From Dermacentor variabilis (taxonomy: Eukaryota; Arthropoda; Arachnida; Ixodida; Ixodidae): a stretch of DNA of 64,000 nt. Positions 12,191 through 43,620 of the stretch are shown in pieces. The stretch's first letter is position 1; each line of letters begins with the position of its first letter. The stretch covers positions 209,150,845 to 209,214,844 of the forward strand of contig NC_134568.1 of assembly GCF_050947875.1 (NCBI RefSeq), read 5' to 3'. A program made the translations under genes and the position numbers. The notes under the pieces are model-generated. The model was not told the origin of the DNA, searched no databases, and saw only the letters and a program-made list of their open reading frames with translations.

Positions 12191-13211
12191 AGCTGATTTG
12201 TTGAGGACTTCTTTTATTGTTCGGATTTATAATGCTTATACTAAATGCGAAACTTGTTAATAGGTCCTCAGGTACTGCAACCTTGAGCAACCGATAAAAA
12301 TAACCCATCGACCTGCTTTTTCTACTTGAAAACAACGTTCAAAGCATGCCACAATGGAATGCCGGCGCCTTGATGTAAAGACGCTAATTTATAACCTCGA
12401 GATTCACATGAAGCAAGTTAAACGGGAACTTCGTTCTCTCTTTTCCTTTTCCGTTTTTTTTTTATCTCTCTTTTTTACAACGAGATCGCAAGTGACTCGG
12501 CCCCTGATGCCGAGCTTCTGTTATAAAAACACACGAGACGCTATTATCTGGACTTGCTAACTTATCACGCATAAAATCTGCGCCACTTTTGCCCCGCCTT
12601 GTCGAACCAAAAATAATTTTTGTGGATAGTTCATTGTACTCCTGCAGAGTTAGTTCTACAAGTCTGTTTGTTCACTGCACTTTCTCTTGTTCCTCACTTT
12701 TTGCTACACGCCGTTTATTTGAAAAATCTCCCATCTAGACGCAGGGACTTCTAGAAAAACATTTAAAAAAAAAAGATATACGTGTCTCTCTCGAACAAAT
12801 TTATGCGACACATGCGCCGTCGTTGGTTCGCATTGTGTTTGGCCCTTCACAAAACTTGGCCGTACCTTCACATATCCCGCTTTTCTATTGCTGTCAAATA
12901 ATATAAATCAATTCCCTTCAACGTTCTTTCTCATAGAATATGGCACATATACCAAACAGCTTTTTAGTCGGCTATTTGTTTAGCGTGGAATCACGACGCA
13001 AACTTCATCGCAGAAGACCAGCTCTAATACTACGCCCGTAAGGAGAAACTGTAACTGATTTAGCGAAAAGTGGAATTGAAGAATTGGCCTGCTGCATTTC
13101 CAGAGGCTCAAATCAAATATATTGCTACAGACAACTGCAATGAAGATCATTTCAATGAGCCGGTAAGCTTCAACCGGGCCTTATGTCCAAATCAACCAAT
13201 ATACCTGACTC

Positions 13212-13213
<2 letters not shown>
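12191..13213. other. 1 kb without a recognised gene
   Basis: AT-rich sequence; no convincing frame or repeat was seen. Confidence 0.5.

Positions 13214-13271
<58 letters not shown>
13214..13271. repeat. (AT)n microsatellite, 58 bp
   Basis: Uninterrupted AT dinucleotides. Confidence 0.98.
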
Positions 13272-13274
<3 letters not shown>

Positions 13275-14190
13275 CCGCCTGCGAGCCGCCTCGATAAATG
13301 CTGATTGTTGCATTTACACTGACTGTCCAGAGCTTAGTTTCTCCAGCGAGGAACGCGAGAAAACGCACAGCCTCTCAGCTATAGGAATTCTAGTGCCCCG
13401 AGAGAAAGCTGGTTTTGAACGCACAAATTCCTCTCCGTGTTGTCACACGCCAGTGGCATCTTACTCGGTGACCTCTACCAGCACAGCGTGAAAGGCCGTG
13501 CCGCGTATTTCTGATGAATTTGGGAGGACGCACAGAGTGGTGACAGCGCTTGCCCACATATCATGAGGCCAGAATGTAATGACCTCTTGTCCTGCTTCAT
13601 GCAACATAATTGACCAGATACTGGGGCTTGGTCCTACACGATGTGAACACGCCGCTTTTTCGAAGCAGGGACGTTACGTAATGCGGCATTGACACCGTAT
13701 AAGTACGTGAGGCGACTGCACGTAACTCTGTCGCTAGGAGTGCGCAAGTTGAAGCATTAACCTTGAATAGATGAAGCAAGATCAACTGCGCAAGCTTGTC
13801 GGCCACCTTTACATCCATCTTAACGGGAAGGTGGGTGGAAATGAAATTTTCGGCAACATAGCCAGAGCCACGGTGACAAGAGCTAACGGGGCGCCACAAA
13901 GAGCGAGCTGCCATCTAACACTAAAGTTATGACGTGCAGTGCCGTGATTTCGTAGCGATGCCTTCCGTTCAATTATATGCCCCTCTTATCCCCCACCGGT
14001 GACGGCTCTCTCGTTCTGGCTCTCTCGTTCACGGCTCACTCGCTCTGGTCCCTGACGAAGTGCGAGAAGGAATAGAATCGAAAAAGGCATCGCTGCAAAA
14101 TGGCTGCCCAAAAGCAGCACTGAAGGGTACGAAAAGTTCACCTTGCAACAAGCAAAAGCACAGAACCTAGCGCTGCAATTTTTGTTCAGT
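13272..14190. other. Unassigned sequence with one 105-codon minus frame
   Basis: The minus frame at 13597-13914 begins with Met and reads 105 residues with no motif I recognise. It has no splice or family support, so I do not call it a gene. Short CTCTCGTTC-type repeats occur at about 14005-14030. Confidence 0.4.
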
Positions 14191-14350
<160 letters not shown>

Positions 14351-16082
14351 AACTGCAGCCCGAAGACTAAGCATGGGGACATAAATAACACAGGACAAAT
14401 TCTAGTAGTGCAGTGCCAAACACCGACAGAAGACAAATACTGAATGTAATGATAGCACAGGCGAGATAGGGGGCTAACAAAAAAAAGGAAAGAAATAATA
14501 AAGAACAGTTCGCTTAAAAAGTGAAAGTATGCAAAAAAGGATAACACATTTACACTTACTCGCAGTCGATCGGCGTCGTGCAAAACTGGGTTTTCACTCG
14601 GAACCCGCTCGCACCGAAGTGTTTCGGCACAAATTCGTTCCGTCCACTTATGGTTGGAAGGAAGTGTGAGTGCGTGAAAGTATTTGCGTGAGCCAAATAT
14701 GATCTAAGGACGGGATCATACGTGTGCCTACTCCGTTTTGATCGTGACTTTAAATGCACGTGAGTATTCATATCAGACAACACAGGCAATACAGAATATT
14801 GGGCCTCTAAATAACGTTTCTTTGGTATCCTATGAGTAGAGTGTTGTTATCGTTCACTGGAGCCCCGACGGTGACAAATATCTTTCGTGGGTGTTGTAGA
14901 TATATCGAACTGTTTTTCATTCTTTTCCAGCTCGCTAATATCTTTATTTAAGTATGGGACCTAAGTTTCGGCCGCATATTCTAATCGGGGTCTTGCACTG
15001 CACCATAGGTGATAATCTCTATGTCGAATGGCGTTCTTTCTGAGCCTGTGCGAAAGGAACGGAATTGTTATTTTAAGTACATGGCGCAAGTCTTATTAAT
15101 AGGGCTTCTTCGTGTCAGGCACCCAGTAATTTGGTGCTCCAAGTACTTGGATTCGTTAACCAAGACAATGTAGAACTTTTTAGGCGAATACGTAAACTTC
15201 CAAGAAAACTTTCATATTTGTAATCTGCATAAAAACAATGTTTCGCTATTTAATTCCGTTCATCAGCGTACACAGCATTCCTAAACGGAATTCAGGTTGA
15301 TTCCGCAAGCATTTCTGGTCCTTGGTAGTACGAATAGCCTTAAATAGTACATAGGTCATCTGCAAGATGTCCCATATTTGCGACCAGTGTGTCCGTCGAT
15401 GCAACATCATTATTCTTTTCTCTTGCCCTGCCAAAGCAGGTTCTACAATAACGATATCGAACTGAACACCTAATTATGACGTCGGCACACCGTTCAGTGC
15501 ATTTTTATTACACGCACTGTGGCGTGCTTGGCCGTAATACACCAGCGTACTGCCAAGAAATTCCACGAAAAAGAAAAAAAAAAGAATCTTAAAGGTGTTA
15601 GCATGGCGTCAAGCAAAATTCACATATTTATGTAGGGTAATAACAAAAACGTCGTGCCCAACTTTAGTGTTGCTTATAGGCACACGAAATCCTTATCATG
15701 GAGCGTTTACAACAAATGCAAACATGAAAGAGAACGGAAGGCCCATTTGACGTAAATAGAACTGAGAAGGCATGGTAACCCTCGACCATAACAGCGCACG
15801 AAAAAACATAAACAACTTGTCTTATTATATCGAGACTTCTAGAGCGTCTGATCAAGAATACTAATTTCTCAGCAGTACGGAATCAATCCCTCTGTACTAG
15901 AAAGAAGAGCGACAGAAACGGCGACCAAAGTCACCTTTTTAAGCATTATTTCATTTTTGTTTTCTTTGCGAATCTTCTAGACTAGACGTTATATTTGGTT
16001 AGACTCTCAACTTGTACCGAATGCTTTACTTTTCAGCACCGTCTATGATGCCTGGGTGTGACGCACGTGGCTGACGAGCTTC
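14351..16082. other. 1.7 kb downstream of the transporter's last exon
   Basis: No coding frame with a recognisable domain. The 3' UTR of the minus-strand transporter should lie here, below 16083, if the stop is correct. I could not fix a polyadenylation site. Confidence 0.4.
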
Positions 16083-35588
<19,506 letters not shown>

Positions 35589-36136
35589 CTGAGTGCACAG
35601 TAAAATGGAGCGAGAGACACGTTGTAATTAGCGACGTGCTCGAGTTATCGACTGTCCCTCCAGCCGTCATTACAACTCAATGAACAACGCATGCACCATA
35701 TGTCAAGTGTCCGCTCCGCCGATCTCATGAAGCGGCTTTTCCGTCGCCGCTTTTCATCCACGTCGACTCAGAATCGAATCGTGACTTTCTAAGGGGCACG
35801 TACAGCGTTTAATGTAGAAGCATCGCGACACTGGTGGTGCGCTCAGACCTTTTTCTCAGGCCGTGTAAGCAATCTCAATTTGCGTGCCATTCGCCTTCGA
35901 CTTATTTCTTAAATTTAGCGAGGTTAACCATTCCATTAGCGTCACATCGCGACAACATGAACTGTTTATAAGCCCACATAAATTGCCTCTCTGAACAAAA
36001 GATTTAAAGGGTGAACGCCATTCGGCTCCAACTACACTTCAGTGTATTCTACATTCTTTTAAATGTATATATACGTATAGGTTATTGTGCTTGACCCCTA
36101 GCGTCATCCGTTCCGAGTTTTTAGTCTCCATCTACT
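35589..36136. other. Unassigned sequence upstream of the recognised transporter exons
   Basis: No domain was recognised. If the CpG-rich block at 36137-37180 is a promoter, this would be 5' exon or intron sequence. Confidence 0.4.
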
Positions 36137-37180
36137 TTGTCCACACATGGCAAGGGCGGCGCGTCGTTCGTCGACCACTTCGGCGGCCGCACGCTTAGCC
36201 GATATGGAAGCGAGGCCGCTTTTTACGGCGCGTTTCGCGGCTCATCGCCCGCCGTTCTGGTCGGCGGTTTACAAGCAGTAAACTCAATTACGCTCAAAGC
36301 CGTAAGCTCACGGGGCCTCCCCACTTCGTTCAGCCGAAAGCGTCAAGTAAAAGCGCACAGAAGTGCGCACCGTTTCTTCGTGACACTGCAGCGGCGCACA
36401 CTCCGCGCGCTCTCTCTCTCTCTTTTCCGGGCCGAGAGAGAGATAGATGGCCGTATATTAAACCTCGCTCTTCCTCGCTTTTATTTCCTCTCTCGCCCTT
36501 GCAACGGGCACCAAGAGGGGCTGGAGTATGTAAGAACGTATATGTCGTGTGCGGAAAGAAGAAGAGCGAGAGCGAGGTGTATACAGATATGTGTGGCAGT
36601 TTATTTTTTGTTGTCCCTTGCGCGTTCCTTCCGGTGGCGCGGCGAGAAAACTTCACCCACCGCCCCGAGCCGAGCGTCATTTATTCTGGCTCTGAGCGAG
36701 CGCTGCGCCGTGCCGGTTGAGTCGGAATCGCGGCCGCCTTGGCCCGGGTCCAAGCACTTGATCGGCGTAGCCCTCCTCACCGCCCCCCCCCCGCCCCCCC
36801 GTTTCGCCTTATCCCGAAGAACTACTGCGCGCCCTGTCAGGCTCTGTACGTTCTCCCCGCTTGTCGCCAGTCCTCCGACGGCGTGACGCTGACGGCCGTG
36901 GAGGGATTCATCCCCCAAGTGCTACGCCGCGGACGCCTCCGCGCGGCTATCGGGATGCACTGGGATGTGACGCATTGCTGGTGCGCACGACGCGGGAGCG
37001 CTGACATACACCCGGTAACTAGTGCTCGTTATCCGTCGTCGAACGAATGCGATAGGGAGACCCGGATGTGCGTAGTGGAGGAAGGACCGAAGGTCAGTTG
37101 CGAAACGGTTTGCTGCAAAAATTTCCATCACAGTGAAGATAAAAAAACTGAACTGGTACGTGTGATCTCTCAAGAATAAT
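36137..37180. other. CpG-rich block with long open frames of unknown meaning
   Basis: This kilobase is much richer in CG dinucleotides than its surroundings. It has a 249-codon plus frame (36137-36886), an overlapping plus frame (36739-37179) and minus frames. The translated text is Arg/Ser/Pro-rich with no motif I recognise, which is what stop-poor GC-rich sequence gives by chance. It lies about 550 bp upstream (minus-strand sense) of the first recognised transporter exon, so a promoter or 5' UTR is possible but unproven. Confidence 0.35.
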
Positions 37181-37187
37181 AAAAAAA

Positions 37188-37203
37188 GTGTGTGTGTGTG
37201 TGT

Positions 37204-37255
<52 letters not shown>

Positions 37256-37285
37256 GCGTGTGCGTGCGTGTGTGTGTGTGTGTGC

Positions 37286-37324
<39 letters not shown>
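37188..37324. repeat. Compound (GT)n-(GA)n microsatellite
   Basis: GT repeats with CG-containing interruptions at 37188-37300, followed by a GA run to 37324. Confidence 0.97.
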
Positions 37325-37439
37325 CGGGCAGGGGAAAGAGCGAGGCGTAAGCGCTAACAAGTTAATATTCCCGGGGAGCTAGTGCCACACAAATGAAGGC
37401 TGGCATTGGAATCAAACCCCTTGACAGAAGATGGAAGGG

Positions 37440-37884
37440 AATCCGGCTGAAACTAATGCATACAATTTATAATAACTGAACTCATATGGACAAACTTAAA
37501 CATGTAAAGCCTCCCCACTACCTCTCAAGTAAGAGGGATCACCAGCTGTAAAATTAAAGAAATTAAATGTCTTACAAAATACATGAAATTCCCTTTCTTC
37601 GCAAAAACAATACCTGAATGGAACACTTTACCAGCGGAGGTGGTCACAGCTGACGGTCTCCACTTCGCTCAACTAACTTGTATTTAATGGAGTTATGATT
37701 TCGCTGTCGTGTTCTTGTGGCTTGTATAGCACATTCTGAAATTGTGAATGCCTCGTTATATAGTCATCATCTCTTAAACTGCTTGTCTCTTTGCTTACTT
37801 ATATTGTTTTTATTATTTGTGCCAACTCTCCTGCTGTAATGCTTCGGTGCTGCAGGGTATGTCATAAATAAATAAATAAAGTTC
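37440..37884 (+). mobile_element. CR1/L2-like LINE 3' fragment
   Basis: A short frame reads KFPFFAKTIPEWNTLPAEVV, the typical end of CR1/L2 ORF2 (aromatic-rich, then WNxLP). A 3' UTR follows with a tail of TAAATAAATAAATAAAG near 37865-37881. It is not identical to the 3' UTR at 34240-34440 but is of the same type. Strongly 5'-truncated. Confidence 0.75.
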
Positions 37885-38269
37885 CCACTGCAAGCTTTCT
37901 CTTCTTCTACCCCCCCCCCCCCTTCGCTTTGAGAGCACCAACCACCTCGCCAAGTCTTATACAGCTTGTTTCGAGCTCTTATTCTAACATTTTTATAAAC
38001 GCACAGACTTTCATAAAATTATGTGCAAATACCGTATCGCTCTACAGTGATCAATTTGAATCGTCACGACCGAAAAAAAAATAACGTCTTAAATTGACGA
38101 AATTCCCAGGATTTAATATACTTTAAGCGCAAGAGAGACGATAGGACAGGCTCTGACAGATATCTGTCTGTCCCGTCGTCATTGGCGTCTCCCTTGCCCT
38201 TAAAGTTGATTAGTCATGGAATACCAACTAGCCGGCTCTCACGTCTTGCTTAATCCCAGTTTCATAAGA

Positions 38270-38456
38270 AGCCAACAATGGCACCAAGGAAACATAGGGG
38301 AAATTACTTGTACTTACTAACTGAATGAAAGAAATGATAAATTAATGGAAATGAAAGTGGGTGAAAAAACAACTTGCCGCAGCTGGGGAGCGATCCCACG
38401 TCTACGCATTACGCGTGCGATGCTCTACCAATTGAGCTACCGCTGCACCGTTTTCG
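38270..38456 (-). mobile_element. tRNA-derived SINE, second type
   Basis: On the minus strand a 75-nt tRNA-like head (38449-38375) reads GCAGCGGTAGCTCAATTGG (a good A-box), a 5-bp anticodon-like stem with one mismatch, and GTGGGATCGCTCCCC (a weakened B-box). It is followed by a body and AT-rich tail towards 38270. The acceptor strands do not pair well and the base before the anticodon is G instead of T, so it is not a functional tRNA gene. Confidence 0.65.
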
Positions 38457-38810
38457 CATCCACTTTCTTTGGTATTTATGTTTTACTACTACAACTAACT
38501 TTATATGTGTTAGCCAGAAAGGATGTTCCACATCCGCCGCCAAGGTTTGTGAGTGGTGGCACTGGCTTCTCGTTTAGTCCCAGTTTGTCACACATGACTT
38601 TGATTAAGCAGTCGCCACTGGCGAAGTGCCCGGAATACCCTGAAAGATGGAGAACATTGGAAAGTCATGGCTTCAGGAGGGACGACAGCACCTTCATAAA
38701 ATTTAGCAATCTTGCCCAACAGATCGAGTCTCTCTCTCTCTCTCGCTATGGCCTTCGATCAATCCGGCTCCAGCTCAAGTGTGTTTGCGCCACTTACGTG
38801 GAAAAAAATG

Positions 38811-38905
<95 letters not shown>

Positions 38906-39839
38906 GAACAGAAACTAGACCTGGTCCTTCAACCTTTAAATATTGCCAGAACCTCACCCGAAATTAACGGCGCCCGAATGGAATGGCACTGCCTAGAAAT
39001 GATGTAGATAATGTGGGACTTCCTGAATGCCGCTCGCACAGTTGCACGAGAATTTCTCCCAGCGATAAGGGCAACTCTATTTTCGGACTACTCAGTTAAG
39101 AAAAACGACTGTACGAGGCTGACGATAATAAGTCAGTTATACAGGAACAACGCCGTGTAACAGCAAAGTGGAAGCCGCAGGCGTGACCTGGAACCACTCG
39201 CGTTTTTCCCCTCACGTAGACACGAGTGCATTTCAATGTTGGAGGGTGAGAGCACGCGTACTTAATCGCTCCGCCACTTAAACTACTTCAGAGTTCCTCG
39301 CAAATTTACGAGGTGCACGCGCGAGCAATTTTCGTCATTACGTACAACGTTTCTAATGTCGCTGGTTTAGTGATCTTTCAGCACACACGATCATGTACGA
39401 GCGCGGAACTGTAAGCATGCAGCATAAAGAAATGGAAAGGGAGGGGAGGAGGCGGGAGTACGTTCTCTTATTCGTCATGTTTCAACTAAAATCGTTTGTT
39501 TAGACAACCACAAGAAAGGAATTAGCAGACTCGCCTAGGAAGCTAATAAACAAGCACATTTACCTGACAAGTGTGTCAGCCCCCCATTTTCCAAACTTAA
39601 TATTTGTTAACACGTCACCCAGACTGCCAATACAAGCACCTTCATAAAATTTATTTCTGTAACTTTCTTGAGAGCAACTATACAACACACTTTGGCAGAG
39701 ACGTAAATATTAGAGAAAAGCAAGGAACAAAATCGTGTCAAAGGCGGTAGTAACTGGAAGCAGAGCTTGGTAGCTCAAGTCGTTAGCTCGGGCCGCCCAA
39801 CGGTACACAAGAGCTCGCTAGGTAGAGCACATACGCACC
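38457..39839. other. Unassigned sequence with a compound triplet repeat
   Basis: Holds (AAT)n at about 38815-38858 running directly into (AGA)n at 38859-38904. A minus frame through it gives poly-Leu/Phe artefacts. No other feature was recognised. Confidence 0.6.
38815..38904. repeat. Compound (AAT)n-(AGA)n microsatellite
   Basis: About 15 AAT units followed by about 15 AGA units. Confidence 0.97.
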
Positions 39840-40088
39840 CGGACGCGACTTTACAATTGCTAGGCAGAACAGCGGGGCGTGGCATTTCAGGAGTCGCCCG
39901 ACGTTTCTGCACAGGCGCGAGTAAGATCGGCTGCGTGATACAAATTTGGGGACTTTTTTTCCTTGAATATCTCACTTTGCGTATACTACGGGGAAGTTTC
40001 TTTGGTCGTTTTGTATGCGTTTGTACCGAGGCATGCCGGCATTGCGGAGTGAGGTCACGAATAGGCCATGCCCATGCGCGAGCTTTTA

Positions 40089-40747
40089 TTGAGATAGTCA
40101 CTATATGGACACTCCAAGCGCATTTCTACCATCGTCGTCGCCGTGAGGTTCCGCATTAAGTCCAAGGGCGATAACACCGACGCCGCGCGCCCTGTGCTGT
40201 ATGTGCGAGTGAAAGCGTGCGAGGGGATCCGGGCTCAATCTCGCCCGCTCAAAAGAGACGAATGCGGCTAGGAAGCGCGCCGTCTTCCGTCTCGCGCGAG
40301 GCACCCAACGTTGCGAGGCACTAGCAGCGGCGTTCTACTCCGGGTGCAACTGCGCGTGTGGCGGCTGCGAACAGTCGCACGGCCGTATCTTGATTGCGAT
40401 CTGCGTTGGGGACAGAGTCTAGGGCTGTCGACGGCTCGAAGCTTTGTGTGCAGTGTGTTCTCGGCGCTGACTTTGCGTTGAGGCGATACCCAGCACGAAT
40501 GTCACTTCGCTCGCTGCTGCTGCCGCGTTTCCTCACGCTAGCGTTTTGACGGCGAGTTTCCGCGGTCGAGTGAGAAGTGTCCATGTTTGCTTGTGCGCGC
40601 GTGACGCCATGCTTGTTAATTTAGTTAGTATGCCTATGTTTACAAGTTTATACGGCCGATAAAACTACTATCTTTACTTCGTATAGCTGTCCACTAATTT
40701 GCTATCGCAATCGATGCATCGCGTTTCCCGCGAAACTGCGACTTTTT
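40089..40747. mobile_element. Dispersed repeat family X, copy 1 (uninterrupted)
   Basis: Homologous to 43621-44549 throughout: TATGGACACTCCAAGC at the left, CGGGCTCAAT, CACGGCCGTATCTTGA, TCACTTCGCTCGCTGCTGCT (with base changes nearby) and ATACGGCCGATAAAA towards the right end. Near the two ends are imperfect inverted matches (left TTGCGACAGCAAAT in copy 2; right, reverse complement, TTGCGATAGCAAAT), suggesting a DNA-transposon-like family. No transposase is encoded. It lies in the left arm of the inverted duplication and is absent from the right arm. Confidence 0.65.
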
Positions 40748-41644
40748 TGCGCTCCTATGCTGGCTCCCGGCGCGGTCAACCAGGTGAAGCAGTGGGCACT
40801 GACGCCCCATTTGGTGATCGCTGTGTGTAAAGGTACTTCGGACGTACGAGAATCGCTGAAGCTAAAGATAGGTCAGACAGAAATTCTTACGCCTTTCGGC
40901 GCTCTACCTTAAAAATAGCATCACTGATTTTCCCAGGGGAGCAGTAGGAACCACAGCAGAGACCGGACCTGCTCTCCTGGAGCAGTATCTTCGCTCGCGC
41001 CAGGCTAGAGATACGTCAGGCGTACCAGCTGCTTTGTTTCCGTTTCCCTAGCTCCGCGGCTCCCACCTAACGATTTTCGCGCATGTTTTTGCAGGAACAC
41101 CTTTATTTTGCTCAAAGGGGACTATTTAATTATGCTCCTGAAAAGTCGCGGACAGCAGCATACGAAAAGCTTGGCACGAGCGAACGTACTGCCCCAGGAG
41201 ATCAGGCCCGGCCTCTACTACGGCCCCTACTGCTCCCCCGAAAAAATCAGTAATGTCTCTCTCTCTCTTTCTTTTTTTGAAGGTAGAGCGCCGTAAGGCG
41301 CTATCATCTGGCATAACTGACTCAGTAGGAGCACCGCAGGCGCGAGAAAGTCTGTCCGACATACCTTCAGCTTCTGGGATTCGCGTACGTCCGACGTACA
41401 TTTACGCACAGCGATCACCAAATGGGGCGTCAGTGCCCACTGCTTCACCTGGTTCACCGCGCCAGCCACCAACGTCGGAGCGTAAACAAACTCGATCCCA
41501 CTCCGAAATGCCAGCATGCCTAGGGACAAACGCATACAACACTAGCAAAGAAAACCTGCCGTTTTATCCTTTTATTCATTAACACAATGCACATGCTGAC
41601 CTTTAGAGTTACGGGGTGTTTAGTAGTAAGCAAGAAACATCGTT

Positions 41645-41890
41645 CAGTACCAAGATGCGCCATGGTTGCTTAGTGGCTATGGTGTTTGGCTGCTAAGCAC
41701 GAGGTCGTGGGATCGAATCCCGGCCACGGCGACCACATTTCGATGGGGGCGAAAACACCCGTGTACTTAGATTTACGTGCACGTTAAAGAACCCCATGTG
41801 GTCGAAATTTCCGGAGTCCTCCACATACGGCGTGCCTCATAATAAGATTGTAGTTTTGGCACGTTAAACCCCCTAATTTTATTTTATTTT
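41645..41890 (+). mobile_element. Ruka-type tick SINE in the right arm of the inverted duplication
   Basis: Plus orientation: head ATGGTTGCTTAGTGGCTATG with B-box-like GGGATCGAATCCC, body CATTTCGATGGGG and CACGTTAAAGAACCCC, then TTTTGGCACGTTAAACCCCC and an ATTTT-type tail. The left arm lacks it and serves as an approximate empty site. Confidence 0.9.
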
Positions 41891-42066
41891 ACGAGCAAAG
41901 AAACTTCTCCTCCGTAGTACCTATAGGCAAAGTCAGATATTCAAGGTGCAAAAAACCCCTCCATTTTCTCTCTCGCGGCCGCTCTTAGTCGCGCCTGCGC
42001 AAAAATATCGGGCGACTTCTGAAATGCCACGCCCCGCTGTGCTGCCTAGAAATTGTAAAGTTGCTG

Positions 42067-42780
42067 CTCTGGACTGCTCGACACGTTTACAGAAGCCGCT
42101 TAGCACGCAAGTCACGAGCACGCTTTGAATTGGAGATCGCCCTTGTTACTGGACGCGACAGCACCGCCCCGCAATGCATCAGCGCACACATGCGGGCAAC
42201 TGTTTCTAAACGGTATAGGTGTCGAGGCTGGTCATTCCCGACGGTGCCGCAAGAGGTGCCTTCCTTTCCAGTGTGCATTCTGTCCACGTTGAGGCCCCCT
42301 TGGCCTCCTGTGTACAGAGGCGCCGCAACGACGCGACCCGGTACAACATCCATCATTGGTCACTGAGATATTCAGCTGCAGCACATTCCTTATTCCCGCC
42401 GCTTCGCTACAAGCCCGCACTGTGTTTCCTATGAATTTCTGTAGCTACCCAAATGTTTAGATGGGTGCAGTGCAGTTGAATGTGTTGGATCTTGTTCATC
42501 TTGAATAAAGAGACTGCGAAAGAAAAAAAGAAAGCTGAGGATGGGGACAGGCGACACGACGAGTGCACACAACAAAAGGATGCCTCGCAAATGGACCCCC
42601 TTTGCGCCATACCGACAAGCACTGGTTTTTCTCACTATCTTCATGAATTCAGGCAGTCATCCTGGATGTCGGCAAAGGAGCATGGCGGATTGCGAGTTGG
42701 CCTTTCCGTGCCACAACATTATGGCATTGAGACGACAAAGAAAAAAATGGAGTGGAAAGAAATCTTTTGTTTTCTTATTT
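42067..42780. other. Unassigned sequence
   Basis: No recognised gene or repeat. Short frames on both strands have no identifiable domain. Confidence 0.5.
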
Positions 42781-42934
42781 GTGAGTGAGTGAGTGAGTGA
42801 GTGAGTGAGTGAGTGAGTGAGTGAGTGAGTGAGTGAGTGAGTGAGTGAGTGAGTGAGTGAGTGAGTGAGTGAGTGAGTGAGTGAGTGAGTGAGTGAGTGA
42901 GTGAGTGAGTGAGTGAGTGAGTGAGTGAGTGAGT
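42781..42934. repeat. (GTGA)n microsatellite, about 154 bp
   Basis: About 38 perfect 4-bp units. The open frames through it are repeat artefacts. Confidence 0.98.
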
Positions 42935-43029
42935 TTTCACTTCTACCTGCTTCTTTTTCTTCCCTTGTCTTCCCTCTGTTTTGAGCTGTCACGCCACCTT
43001 GACTCTCAAGGCGAATATTTTGGTACGGG

Positions 43030-43190
43030 TAGGAGGAGTAGGAGGAGGAAGGAAAGAGAAGGCAGGGATGTTAACCCCAAATGCGTCTGGTTGGCTACCC
43101 TACTCTGGGAGGACGGGCAAAAGGGAACAGAAAGATGAGACAGAGAGAAGAGAAGGGCAGGGAGAAAACATCTAACATTTATTGTACGGG
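43030..43190 (-). mobile_element. LINE 3' tail, minus orientation
   Basis: The reverse complement carries CAGAGTAGGGTAGCCAACC, then a TTAACATCCCTGCC block and a CT-rich end, matching the Jockey/I-like tail at 22865-22975. No coding part was recognised. Boundaries are approximate. Confidence 0.55.
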
Positions 43191-43323
43191 TAGAGTGAGG
43201 TACAAGGCAGAGCTAGTTAGAAGGCGCGTTTTCGAGCTACAGTTAGTGCATACTGAAGCACAAGTTTTAAGTGTCACGATCAAAGGAAGGATACTACCAA
43301 AAGAAAAGAGCACTATACTAAAC

Positions 43324-43383
43324 AGTCTAGCTGAACAGGAATTGCTAAACTGCAGTCTAGCTGAACAGGAATTGCTAAACTGC
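43324..43383. repeat. Perfect 30-bp tandem duplication
   Basis: The 30-bp unit beginning AGTCTAGCTGAACAGG and ending GCTAAACTGC occurs twice in direct succession (43324-43353, 43354-43383). Confidence 0.95.
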
Positions 43384-43620
43384 ACACTTCCTGCAGAATG
43401 CGCCGTGCAAATGCTAGAAAAGTGACCGACAGCTGCATGTATTTACAAGAGAGACTGAAGCCACACAAGGCCATCGCGGTTGCACGAGTAATACCCTGCA
43501 CTGAAGTTGCTGGACGAGTCACCTCTTGCATAGTGTACGCGGCATCAGGGGAAAGACCCCAGTAATCCCGCCACAGCATTCTAGGTCACTTTGATGTGGG
43601 TAAGATTAGAAGATGTTTTA

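Larger units (their letters stand above)
39840..42066. repeat. Large inverted duplication with differently invaded arms
   Basis: The left arm (39840 to about 41000) and the right arm (about 41180-42066) are inverted copies. Matching landmarks: GGGGCGTGGCATTTCAG (left 39874; right as reverse complement near 42010), CCTTGAATATCT with AAGTTTCTTTG beyond it, GTATGCGTTTGT, AACCAGGTGAAGCAGTGGGC (left 40780; right near 41445) and ATTTGGTGATCGCTGTG. Identity is roughly 80% by eye and the centre is near 41090. The left arm is interrupted by a 0.66-kb repeat element (40089-40747), the right by a Ruka-type SINE (41645-41890) plus about 100-150 bp of extra sequence. Translations of both arms share peptide text (for example NQVKQWALTPHLVIAV), but I recognise no protein family. 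Confidence 0.75.

Noticed and set aside
13597..13914. 105-codon minus frame
   Set aside because: No domain, no splice signals considered strong, and no second copy to support it.
36137..36886. 249-codon plus frame as a host gene
   Set aside because: No recognisable domain, composition as expected for CpG-rich chance ORFs, and overlapping frames of similar length.
38375..38449. Functional tRNA gene
   Set aside because: The acceptor stem does not pair and T33 is replaced; a SINE body and tail follow.
42657..42992. Leu-Thr-His-Ser repeat protein
   Set aside because: Translation of the (GTGA)n microsatellite.
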